This document shows positions 1 through 5,664 of a stretch of DNA of 32,597 nucleotides, one piece after another. Source of the stretch: Selenomonadaceae bacterium (GTDB taxonomy: Bacteria; Bacillota; Negativicutes; Selenomonadales; Selenomonadaceae). The notes beneath the pieces were generated by a model. It was not told where the DNA came from. It saw only the letters and a list, made by a program, of their open reading frames with translations, and did not search any database. The first letter of the stretch is position 1. The number at the start of each line of letters is the position of its first letter. A program made the translations under genes and the position numbers. The stretch lies in assembly GCA_017412925.1 (NCBI GenBank), contig JAFPVP010000085.1, forward strand, positions 1 to 32,597, in the 5' to 3' direction.

Positions 1-188
1 AGAGAGGAAAAAATCAAGAAAATCAATGACGCGCTGGAAAATAGAGCGATGAGGAACTCGAAAAGGTCGCGGGCGGCCTTTATGCTCGTTCTAACGTGGG
101 AGATGTTAAACCGGACGTAAATATTGATAATCAAGGTCGGATAATTCATGTTAGGGATGAGCAAAGTCGGATAATTCATGTTAGGTAA
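1..188 (+). pseudogene. Frameshifted double-glycine leader peptide gene (copy 0), 5' end outside window
   Basis: The first 39 bases read REEKIKKINDALE in frame 1, matching the leader of the three downstream paralogues. From base 45 the matching frame is frame 3: SDEELEKVAGG followed by a short tail ending at TAA 186-188. Paralogues have six bases between these blocks; here there are five (40-44), so one base is missing and the reading frame is broken. The tail after GG is 35 residues and contains the peptide RIIHVR twice. The same IIHVR string ends the intact short paralogue at 1425-1586. Either this is a decayed gene or the missing base is a sequencing error; the conserved tail reading favours a recent change. 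The function of the family is unknown. Confidence 0.7.
136..185 (+). repeat. Two perfect 20-base direct repeats, period 30, in the tail of copy 0
   Basis: Bases 136-155 and 166-185 are identical. The 30-base period keeps the frame, so each unit encodes a 10-residue block carrying RIIHVR. This looks like an in-frame tandem duplication of the C-terminal motif of the peptide. Confidence 0.9.
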
Positions 189-204
189 ACGCGAAACAAG
201 CTAA

Positions 205-238
205 CAAAAGCCCTTCGGCACATGTCGGAGGGTTTTTT
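205..238 (+). terminator. Rho-independent terminator, array copy 1
   Basis: CCCTTCGGC pairs with GTCGGAGGG around an ACAT loop (9 bp with two G-U pairs), flanked by an A-run and TTTTTT. The same stem occurs four more times in this array. The downstream promoter starts 2 bases after this feature. Confidence 0.9.
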
Positions 239-240
239 CG

Positions 241-269
241 TTGCCAAAACAAAATTTTTTTGCTAAACT
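241..269 (+). promoter_or_regulatory. Promoter of the leader-peptide gene at 331
   Basis: TTGCCA (241-246), 17-base spacer, TAAACT (264-269). Position, spacing and sequence are repeated in three more array units. A TTG-initiated reading frame appears to begin exactly on this -35 box, which argues against that start. Confidence 0.8.
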
Positions 270-330
270 GTGTAACGAACTCGGATTTTCAACGTATAAA
301 GGACAGAAAATGATTTGGAGGTTGATAAAT

Positions 331-696
331 ATGGCAAATCGCGAAGAAAACATTAAAAAAATCAATGATGAACTCGAACTTATGAGCGATGAGGAACTCG
401 ACCAGGTCGCAGGCGGCTCGTGGAAATCAACAGCCGGAGACACCCGCTTCCTGAACGATTTGGCTGGACTGTGCGATCGTTTCGGCGCAACTGCAGGATT
501 TTTCAAGTTCGGTACAGTTTCAGATGAAGCCACTAAAGGTTGGAGTAAAATCGGAATCCAGGTCAACACGAGCTGGTTCGGCGAAAACTACTACTACCTT
601 GAAGGTAAACCAATTCGTCGCGAAGAAGCACTTAACTACGCCCTCAAAAAGTTCGGCAAAACGTGGAAAGATATGCCCGAAGGGAAAGGCTATTGA
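331..696 (+). CDS. Double-glycine leader protein with a 92-residue cargo (copy 1)
   Basis: The 121-residue product starts at ATG 331, 9 bases after GGAGG (317-321). Residues 1-29 form a charged helical leader ending DEELDQVAGG, the pattern of double-glycine leaders cut by C39-peptidase ABC exporters in bacteriocin and other RiPP-like families. The cargo starts SWKSTAGDTRFLNDL and contains one Cys, a conserved VSDEATKGWSKIGI block and a basic, aromatic C-terminus ending EGKGY. The leader differs from that of copy 2 by a single residue (E5 versus K5). An upstream in-frame extension to 241 is open but lies over the promoter; ATG 309 is also in frame but has a weaker ribosome site. The cargo fold and function are not recognised. 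A bacteriocin, secreted effector or signalling protein are all possible. No transporter, peptidase or modifying enzyme is nearby. Confidence 0.75.
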   Translation: MANREENIKKINDELELMSDEELDQVAGGSWKSTAGDTRFLNDLAGLCDRFGATAGFFKFGTVSDEATKGWSKIGIQVNTSWFGENYYYLEGKPIRREEALNYALKKFGKTWKDMPEGKGY

Positions 697-702
697 AGAT
701 AA

Positions 703-716
703 TCCGTTTCGACGGA
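703..716 (+). other. 3' UTR mini-hairpin with TTCG loop (copy 1)
   Basis: TCCGT-TTCG-ACGGA lies just after the stop codon of copy 1. The identical 14-mer follows the stop of copy 2 at 1252-1265. It could be an RNA 3' stability element or the remnant of an older terminator, because an A-run follows. Function not shown. Confidence 0.55.
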
Positions 717-748
717 AAAAAACGCGGCGTCACGGTCGCAACTCGAAT

Positions 749-784
749 AAAAAAAGCCCTTCGGCAGTCGGTCGGAGGGTTTTT
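749..784 (+). terminator. Rho-independent terminator, array copy 2
   Basis: Same CCCTTCGGC/GTCGGAGGG stem with a short loop, preceded by an A-run and followed by TTTTT. It ends 2 bases before the next -35 box. Confidence 0.9.
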
Positions 785-786
785 CG

Positions 787-815
787 TTGACGGAGGCAAA
801 TTTTTTTGCTAAACT
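787..815 (+). promoter_or_regulatory. Promoter of the leader-peptide gene at 877
   Basis: TTGACG (787-792), 17-base spacer, TAAACT (810-815). The stretch from the -10 box to the start codon is nearly the same as in copy 1. Confidence 0.8.
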
Positions 816-876
816 GTGTAACGAACTCGGATTTTCAACGTATAATAGGCAGAAAATGATTTGGAGGTTGATAAAA

Positions 877-1251
877 ATGGCAAATCGCAAAGAAAATATC
901 AAAAAAATCAATGATGAACTCGAATTGATGAGCGATGAGGAACTCGACCAGGTCGCAGGCGGCTCGTACAAAGAAACAGCCGGAGATACCCGCTTCCTGA
1001 ACGATTTGGCTGGACTGTGCGATCGTTTCGGCGCAACAAAAGCATTTTTTTATAACTTTACAGTTTCAGATGAAGCCGCTAAAGGTTGGAGTAAAATCGG
1101 AATCACTGTCAAAACGGGCTTTTCCGACAGCAACTTATACTACCTTAATGGTGAGAAAATTAGTCGCCAGCAAGCATTTGACTACGCCTGCAAAAAATTC
1201 GGCAAAAATTTGAACGATCTGCCCGAAGGTAAAGGCGGTTATAGTTTATAA
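877..1251 (+). CDS. Double-glycine leader protein with a 95-residue cargo (copy 2)
   Basis: The 124-residue product starts at ATG 877 behind GGAGG. Its leader ends DEELDQVAGG and is almost identical to copy 1. After GG the cargo begins SYKETAGDTRFLNDL. It shares with copy 1 the first amphipathic segment and the block VSDEAAKGWSKIGI. It differs strongly in the segments after GAT, after IGI and at the C-terminus, and carries two Cys instead of one. Conserved scaffold with variable segments suggests divergence for a different target or partner (inference). Transcribed alone between its own promoter and terminator. Function unrecognised. Confidence 0.75.
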   Translation: MANRKENIKKINDELELMSDEELDQVAGGSYKETAGDTRFLNDLAGLCDRFGATKAFFYNFTVSDEAAKGWSKIGITVKTGFSDSNLYYLNGEKISRQQAFDYACKKFGKNLNDLPEGKGGYSL

Positions 1252-1296
1252 TCCGTTTCGACGGAAAAAACGCGGCATAAGGTCGCAATCAGCAAA

Positions 1297-1332
1297 CAAA
1301 AAGCCCTTCGGCAACGTGTCGGAGGGTTTTTT
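1297..1332 (+). terminator. Rho-independent terminator, array copy 3
   Basis: Same stem as the other array terminators with an AACGT-type loop and TTTTTT tail, 2 bases before the next promoter. Confidence 0.9.
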
Positions 1333-1334
1333 CG

Positions 1335-1363
1335 TTGCCAAAACTAAATTTTTTTGCTAAAAT
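1335..1363 (+). promoter_or_regulatory. Promoter of the leader-peptide gene at 1425
   Basis: TTGCCA (1335-1340), 17-base spacer, TAAAAT (1358-1363). The following leader region is about 90% like that of copies 1 and 2 by eye. Confidence 0.8.
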
Positions 1364-1424
1364 CTGTAATGAACTCGGATTTTTAACGTATAAAGGGCAG
1401 AAAATGCTTTGGAGGTTGATAAAA

Positions 1425-1586
1425 ATGGCAACACGCGAAGAAAACATCAAGAAAATCAACGACGAGCTGGAAAAACTCGACGATGAGCAGCTCGAAAAGG
1501 TCGCGGGCGGAATATTAGTGAGGCAAATGCCGGATTCTGACCCGAAAAAAGAACAGGAAAACAAGATAATACACGTCAGAGCTTAA
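1425..1586 (+). CDS. Short double-glycine leader peptide with IIHVR tail (copy 3)
   Basis: The 53-residue product starts at ATG 1425 after GGAGG. The leader (residues 1-29) ends DDEQLEKVAGG. The predicted cargo is only 24 residues, starts ILVRQMPDSDP, is rich in charged residues and ends KIIHVRA. It has no Cys, Ser-rich or Thr-rich core typical of lanthipeptides. The terminal IIHVR is shared with copy 0, where it is duplicated, so this motif is likely the functional part. A secreted signalling or precursor peptide is possible; there is no adjacent maturation gene to say more. Confidence 0.7.
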   Translation: MATREENIKKINDELEKLDDEQLEKVAGGILVRQMPDSDPKKEQENKIIHVRA

Positions 1587-1604
1587 AAACGTCGCGTCAC
1601 AATC

Positions 1605-1640
1605 AAAAAAGCCCTTCGGCTTAACGTCGGAGGGTTTTTT
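1605..1640 (+). terminator. Rho-independent terminator, array copy 4
   Basis: Same CCCTTCGGC-type stem with a TTAAC loop, A-run before and TTTTTT after, directly abutting the promoter of the toxin-antitoxin unit. Confidence 0.9.
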
Positions 1641-1642
1641 CG

Positions 1643-1671
1643 TTGACGGAGATAAAATTTTTTGCTAAAAT
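1643..1671 (+). promoter_or_regulatory. Promoter of the mqsRA-like unit
   Basis: TTGACG (1643-1648), 17-base spacer, TAAAAT (1666-1671). It matches the other array promoters up to the -10 box; beyond that the sequence is unrelated. No clear MqsA-type palindromic operator was found. Confidence 0.75.
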
Positions 1672-1690
1672 CGTGTTCGGAGATGATTAT

Positions 1691-1981
1691 ATGGAGAAAT
1701 TTAATCCAAATTACAGCTTAGCGGAATTTAAATCATCAAATTATTCGATTACGAGGACAGCAATCAGAACTGCTCAAGAATTAGGCTTTTACGAATCGGA
1801 TATTCGGCAAATAATATCAACAATGGAGCTAAAACACTTTTATAAATCGATGATCTCATATGCAAATCATAAAATTTGGCAAGATGTGTATCATTTACCC
1901 TTTGGAGACTTGATTTTGTACGTAAAATTTACTAAAGATGTCCTTTCAGAGTTTACATTGCTATCGTTTAAGGAGAAATGA
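1691..1981 (+). CDS. mqsR: MqsR-family toxin (mRNA interferase)
   Basis: The 96-residue product starts at ATG 1691, 8 bases after GGAG. The C-terminal half carries FYKSMISYANHKIWQDVY and ends LLSFKEK, closely following the E. coli MqsR pattern (FYKSM, IWQDVY, VSFKEK). The family is a RelE-fold, ribosome-independent RNase that in E. coli cuts mRNA mainly at GCU. The N-terminal part (LAEFKSSNYSITRTA) also fits. Toxin precedes antitoxin, as in E. coli, and the genes are coupled by an ATGA overlap or a 2-base gap. The gene is visibly more AT-rich than the chromosome around it, suggesting transfer. Confidence 0.85.
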   Translation: MEKFNPNYSLAEFKSSNYSITRTAIRTAQELGFYESDIRQIISTMELKHFYKSMISYANHKIWQDVYHLPFGDLILYVKFTKDVLSEFTLLSFKEK

Positions 1982-1983
1982 CT

Positions 1984-2232
1984 ATGGAAACAAGAATCCA
2001 CCCAGAAACAGGAGAAATATTAATTAGAGACGTTCGACCGGTAGAATTTTCGTATAAAGGCGAAAGAATAACGGTAGATATGCCTGGTTGGTATCCTGCA
2101 AAAGGCGATGACGGGATTTTCACGCATGAAGATATGAAAGTATCAGACCAAGCATTAAAAATCTTAAAATCGCGTCACGAAATTAATACAGGAGAACATA
2201 CGGTAGAATTCAGCGAAAAATATTTAATCTGA
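1984..2232 (+). CDS. Short MqsA-like antitoxin without HTH domain
   Basis: The 82-residue product is best started at ATG 1984, 8 bases after AAGGAG; ATG 1978 overlaps the toxin stop but sits too close to that site. The segment TGEILIRDVRPVEFSYKG, then VDMPGWYP and DMKVSDQALK, resembles the N-terminal domain of MqsA/YgiT-type antitoxins. In that family this domain binds zinc through Cys pairs and neutralises the toxin, while a C-terminal HTH binds DNA. Here the expected first Cys is a His (HPETGE), no Cys is present, and the protein stops before any HTH. It could be a naturally toxin-neutralising-only form or a truncation. Confidence 0.65.
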   Translation: METRIHPETGEILIRDVRPVEFSYKGERITVDMPGWYPAKGDDGIFTHEDMKVSDQALKILKSRHEINTGEHTVEFSEKYLI

Positions 2233-2277
2233 TAAAAAAAAAAGCCCTTCGGCAATGTGTCGGAGGGTTTTTTTTTA
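2233..2277 (+). terminator. Bidirectional terminator between mqsA-like gene and rbgA
   Basis: Fifth copy of the CCCTTCGGC/GTCGGAGGG stem, with a long A-run on one side and T-run on the other, so it can stop transcription from both sides. It overlaps the rbgA stop codon. Unlike the other four it is not followed by a promoter, since the next gene is convergent. Confidence 0.85.
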
Positions 2278-3117
2278 ATCTAGGAAGACTTTTCCGAGTT
2301 TACCGGCGCGGAAATCGGTTAAAATCAATTTCAAAGCCTTATCGGTGTCGATGACGCCGCCTTTTTTTATGCAACCGCGCTTAAGAGCGATTTTATTTAT
2401 AATTTCTAAGCCGTCAGCGTGCAAATTGTCGATTTTATAGCGTTCAATCAGTCCGTTGGGGAATTTTTCGGCTAAAATCTCCAAAAGTTTGCAAACAGTC
2501 GGCTCTAAATCGTGAATTTCATCGCTGATAGCATAAATCCACGATAATTTAAGCGCGACATCGGGATTATCGAACTTTGGATATAAAATTCCAGGCATAT
2601 CGAGCAAATCGAGCCCGTCAGAGATTTTAATCCACTGTTTAGCGCGCGTTACGCCTGGTTTATTCTCAATTTTAGTGTGATTCATGCCGGCGAGGCGATT
2701 AATCAGGGAAGATTTGCCGACATTAGGAACTCCGACAATCATAACGCGCGCGGAGCGGGGTTTTTTTGCGCCGAATTTGGCAAATTTATTAGTTTTGGGC
2801 GCGGCGAGGGCTTTTGCGAGTGAAATAAGCTGTTTAATGCCGGAACCTTTGACGGAATCGACCGCGACGGCTGGAAAATTGTTTTCGCGGAAGATTTTAA
2901 GGGAATTTTCGACGTTAGCGGCGAGGTCAGCCTTATTTAGGACGATTAAACGTGTTTTTTCGCCGATAATTTCATTTAGGAGCGGATTTTGGCTGCTGAC
3001 GGGGATTCTGGCGTCCAAAAGTTCGATAACGAGGTCTACGAGCGATAAATTTTCGATAATTAGGCGTTTAGCCTTCTGCATATGCCCTGGGAACCAATTC
3101 AGAGTAAAATTTTGCAT
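2275..3117 (-). CDS. rbgA: Ribosome biogenesis GTPase RbgA/YlqF
   Basis: The 280-residue product begins MQNFTLNWFPGHMQKAKR, the hallmark start of the RbgA/YlqF family, which promotes a late step of 50S subunit assembly. It has the circularly permuted GTPase order: NKAD (residues 61-64) precedes the P-loop GVPNVGKSS (129-137) and DMPG (173-176). The start at 3117 is preceded by GGAAGGTGA on the - strand. The frame stays open upstream to 3402, but the extra 95 residues are built from repeat sequence and do not belong to the family. It is a single-gene unit ending in the shared terminator. Confidence 0.93.
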   Translation of the reverse strand: MQNFTLNWFPGHMQKAKRLIIENLSLVDLVIELLDARIPVSSQNPLLNEIIGEKTRLIVLNKADLAANVENSLKIFRENNFPAVAVDSVKGSGIKQLISLAKALAAPKTNKFAKFGAKKPRSARVMIVGVPNVGKSSLINRLAGMNHTKIENKPGVTRAKQWIKISDGLDLLDMPGILYPKFDNPDVALKLSWIYAISDEIHDLEPTVCKLLEILAEKFPNGLIERYKIDNLHADGLEIINKIALKRGCIKKGGVIDTDKALKLILTDFRAGKLGKVFLD

Positions 3118-3240
3118 AAAAATCACCTTCCGAGCCGAAAAAATTAGCCGCGAGCGTGAAAAATCCTGCCGCGCGACGATTTTAGCTTCAAAAAAGGTTT
3201 TGAAGGCGATTTTGGAGCTTGAAACTGGGTTTTGAGTGGC

Positions 3241-3426
3241 GATTTTAGGGTCAAACGAAAAATTGCAAATAAATGCAATTTTCAGGGCTGGAAAATGGCG
3301 TTTCGGGCTGAAAATTTCAATCCGGAACCGATTTTGAGGGTGAAAATTGGGGCTTGGAGGGGTCGATTTTGGGGTCAAACGAGAAATTGCAAATAAATGC
3401 AATTTTCGGGTCTGAAAAATGGCGTT
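3241..3426. repeat. Two 62-base direct repeats with internal inverted repeats, upstream of rbgA
   Basis: 3241-3302 and 3365-3426 agree at 57 of 62 positions. Each contains a perfect inverted repeat (AAAATTGCA at 3259-3267 with TGCAATTTT at 3274-3282 in the first). The stretch 3118-3530 otherwise has no supported gene; further palindromes lie at 3186-3205 and 3500-3513. The spacing of 124 bases is not a multiple of three, so it is not an in-frame protein repeat. Possible roles are regulator binding, folded 5' leader RNA of rbgA, or decayed repetitive DNA. Confidence 0.75.
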
Positions 3427-3499
3427 CTAATGCGGGTTTTTCGTGGGGGTAAAAAAACGCCCTAAATTTGGGGGTATTTTGGAGGTTGAACTGGAAAAA

Positions 3500-3513
3500 T
3501 GCATTTAAATGCA
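3500..3513. repeat. 14-base perfect palindrome near the comEA terminator
   Basis: TGCATTTAAATGCA is its own reverse complement and is followed by GCAATTTTGCATTT, which repeats the same half-site. It shares the TGCAATTT core of the 62-base repeats. Role unknown. Confidence 0.6.
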
Positions 3514-3530
3514 ATTTTGCATTTGGGCGC

Positions 3531-3554
3531 AAAAAAAGCCCCCTCTGCGGGGGG
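3531..3554 (-). terminator. Terminator after comEA
   Basis: Read on the - strand: CCCCC, short loop, GGGGG, then seven T (complement of 3537-3531). Ends the glycosyltransferase-serA-comEA operon. Confidence 0.85.
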
Positions 3555-3563
3555 AAAAGGTTT

Positions 3564-4094
3564 TTAAGTCGTGATTTTATCTTTGAAGGCGTCGAATTTC
3601 TTCTGAGCGATGCCGCGAACGTTTTTAATCTCGTCGATCGACTTAAATGCGCCGTTTTGTTCGCGATAATCGATAATTCGTTGCGCGAGGGCAGGTCCGA
3701 TACCTTTAAGCGTGGCTAATTTTTCGGCGTCGGCGGTATTTATGTTGACGAGGTCGCTTGAACCGGAGGAATTTTGCGCTTGCAGGAAAATTTCTTTGGC
3801 GGGAATGTGAATATGTTGCCCGTCGGAAAGTTTTTCGGCTAAATTCACGGCTTCGGTGTCCGCCAAAGCGGTTAGACCGCCCGCCATGTTCACCGCGTCG
3901 ACAAATTTTAAATTTCCGGTGTCTTCGAGTTCAACGACGGCGATATTTTTGACTTGACCGGAAACATACACGCTAATTTTCTTAGTTGGCGGCTCAAGTG
4001 CGGGAGTATCGTCGTTCAAACCGATTAAAAATAAAATTATCAGCGCGGCGAACGCAAAAATTCCGAATCCGATTAAAAATTTTTTGTTAAACAT
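3564..4094 (-). CDS. comEA: ComEA-like DNA-binding competence protein
   Basis: The 176-residue product has an N-terminal membrane anchor (about residues 5-26), a SLBB-type domain (about 40-100, starting KKISVYVSGQV) and a C-terminal double helix-hairpin-helix domain (about 113-176: VNINTADAEKLATLKGIGPA, later NVRGI). This is the ComEA layout: the surface-exposed HhH domain binds incoming double-stranded DNA during transformation, or extracellular DNA more generally. The start overlaps the serA end by 8 bases, so the two are translationally coupled. The usual partner comEC does not follow; a terminator does. The gene sits in a metabolic operon, so competence itself cannot be deduced. Confidence 0.88.
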   Translation of the reverse strand: MFNKKFLIGFGIFAFAALIILFLIGLNDDTPALEPPTKKISVYVSGQVKNIAVVELEDTGNLKFVDAVNMAGGLTALADTEAVNLAEKLSDGQHIHIPAKEIFLQAQNSSGSSDLVNINTADAEKLATLKGIGPALAQRIIDYREQNGAFKSIDEIKNVRGIAQKKFDAFKDKITT

Positions 4095-5664
4095 CGTAAG
4101 CGACGGGCGTCACGTCGAAAATCGGCTCAAGCGTCTTCATTTCGGCGAGAACATGCTGTGGAATCGGGTTATCGACAGTCAAAACCATCAAACTGGTGCC
4201 TTCAATGGCAGTTTTGCCGACATTCATGCCCGAAATATTAACATTGTGCTTTGCAAGGAGCGTTCCGACCAAACCAATGACGCCTGGGCGGTTAATATGC
4301 GGGCAAATTAAAATTCTGGCGTGCGGATCGACATCGACGCGGAAATTATTTATCTCAACAATGCGTCCGGCGTTGCCAAAGAGCGTTCCGGTCACGATAT
4401 TTCCGTTTGCGGAGACAGTTACGAGATTTGCGAAGTCGCGGGCAAGATTTGATTTAATTTCGGACAGATGAATGCCTCTTTCCGCCGCCAAAATGTTCGC
4501 GTTGACCAAATTAACGCCAGTATCGAGCGCGGAGCTTAAAATTCCCTTCAAAACGGCTGTAGAAATCAAACTTGAGTTCAAATCGGCGATTTTTCCGTTG
4601 ATTTTGACTTGAACGCTGGAAATTGGGTCTTTACTCATGCCGATAACGGTTCTGCCGAGTCTTTCCGCCAAATCGAGGTAAGGAGCGAGCTTTTCGAGGA
4701 CGTGCGAGGGGATATGCGGCAAATTTACGGCGGTTGCGACGGGTTTATTGTTCAAAGCGTCGATAATTCCCTTTGCAACGTCGACAGAGACGCCAATTTG
4801 GGCTTCGACGGTCGATGCACCGAGATGCGGCGTTAAAATTATGTTTTTAAGGGTTCTAAGCGGCGAATTTTCGTCGAGCGGCTCATTTTCAAAGACATCG
4901 ATAGCTGCTCCGGCGATAATTTTGTCATTTAGGGCGGTTACGAGGTCATTTTCGTTAATAATTCCGCCGCGCGCGCAATTAATCAGCCGAACGGTCGGTT
5001 TCATCATGCGCATTTGCGAAATTGAGATCATATTGCGGGTAGAATTGGTCAAAGGCATGTGCACGGTGATAAAATCGGCAATTTTGATTAATTCTTCGAG
5101 ATTTACGAGCTCCACGCCGAGATTTTTAGCTCTTTCCGCGCTGACGAACGGATCATAGGCGACGACGTTCATTTCAAAGGACTGAGCACGTTTCGCGACG
5201 CCCGCACCGATTTTTCCGAGCCCGATTACGCCCAAAATTTTATTTCTAAGCTCGACTCCGACGAATTTTTTCCTATCCCAGCCGTTTTCGTGCATAATTT
5301 GACTAGCTTGGGGAATATTTCGGCTGACGGCGAGCATCATAGCAAAAGTATGTTCAGTTGCGGCGATTGTGTTGCCGTCTGGCGAGTTTATGACGATAAT
5401 TCCGCGTTCAGTGGCGGCTTGCACGTCGATATTATCCACTCCGACGCCCGCCCGCCCGATAATTTTAAGATTTTGGGCGCGTTCGAGGACATCAGCGGTA
5501 ATTTTCGACGCAGAACGGACAATCAGCGCGTCGAATTGCGGAATAATCTCCAAAAGTTCTTCGTGGGAGATTTTATCGCGGATTTCGACGGAAAAATTCT
5601 TTTTAAGCAGTTCGATACCTTCATTTGCGATTCCGTCGACCGCCAAAATATTAAACGTGTTCAT
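4087..5664 (-). CDS. serA: D-3-phosphoglycerate dehydrogenase
   Basis: The 525-residue product is a long-form SerA, catalysing the first step of serine synthesis (3-phosphoglycerate to 3-phosphohydroxypyruvate with NAD). Visible are the catalytic/NAD domain with LGVIGLGKIGAGVAKRA, the active-site region NCARGGIINE and the His motif LTPHLGAST. An intervening ASB-type domain follows, and a C-terminal ACT domain (ILICPHINRPGVIGLVGTL) that in relatives senses serine. It begins at ATG 5664 after AAAGGAG, overlapping the upstream glycosyltransferase stop as ATGA. No T-box or other riboswitch is visible. Confidence 0.95.
   Translation of the reverse strand: MNTFNILAVDGIANEGIELLKKNFSVEIRDKISHEELLEIIPQFDALIVRSASKITADVLERAQNLKIIGRAGVGVDNIDVQAATERGIIVINSPDGNTIAATEHTFAMMLAVSRNIPQASQIMHENGWDRKKFVGVELRNKILGVIGLGKIGAGVAKRAQSFEMNVVAYDPFVSAERAKNLGVELVNLEELIKIADFITVHMPLTNSTRNMISISQMRMMKPTVRLINCARGGIINENDLVTALNDKIIAGAAIDVFENEPLDENSPLRTLKNIILTPHLGASTVEAQIGVSVDVAKGIIDALNNKPVATAVNLPHIPSHVLEKLAPYLDLAERLGRTVIGMSKDPISSVQVKINGKIADLNSSLISTAVLKGILSSALDTGVNLVNANILAAERGIHLSEIKSNLARDFANLVTVSANGNIVTGTLFGNAGRIVEINNFRVDVDPHARILICPHINRPGVIGLVGTLLAKHNVNISGMNVGKTAIEGTSLMVLTVDNPIPQHVLAEMKTLEPIFDVTPVAYDV

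Noticed and set aside
241..330. TTG-started extensions of the array genes (also at 787, 1335, 1643)
   Set aside because: Each TTG is the first half of a -35 box with a matching -10 box 17 bases on; strong GGAGG sites lead to the internal ATG instead.
205..2277. Integron-type gene cassette array
   Set aside because: Repeated modules are terminator plus promoter, not attC-like imperfect palindromes, and no integrase is visible. The cassette analogy is kept only as a finding.
2684..3235. Long open frames opposite rbgA, serA, cheA, cheW and the DUF342 gene
   Set aside because: They lie antisense to strongly conserved genes, have no ribosome sites, and look like shadows of codon bias.
3118..3402. 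95-residue N-terminal extension of RbgA
   Set aside because: It is encoded by repeat DNA, is not part of the family, and the ATG at 3117 has a good ribosome site followed by the conserved WFPGHM start.
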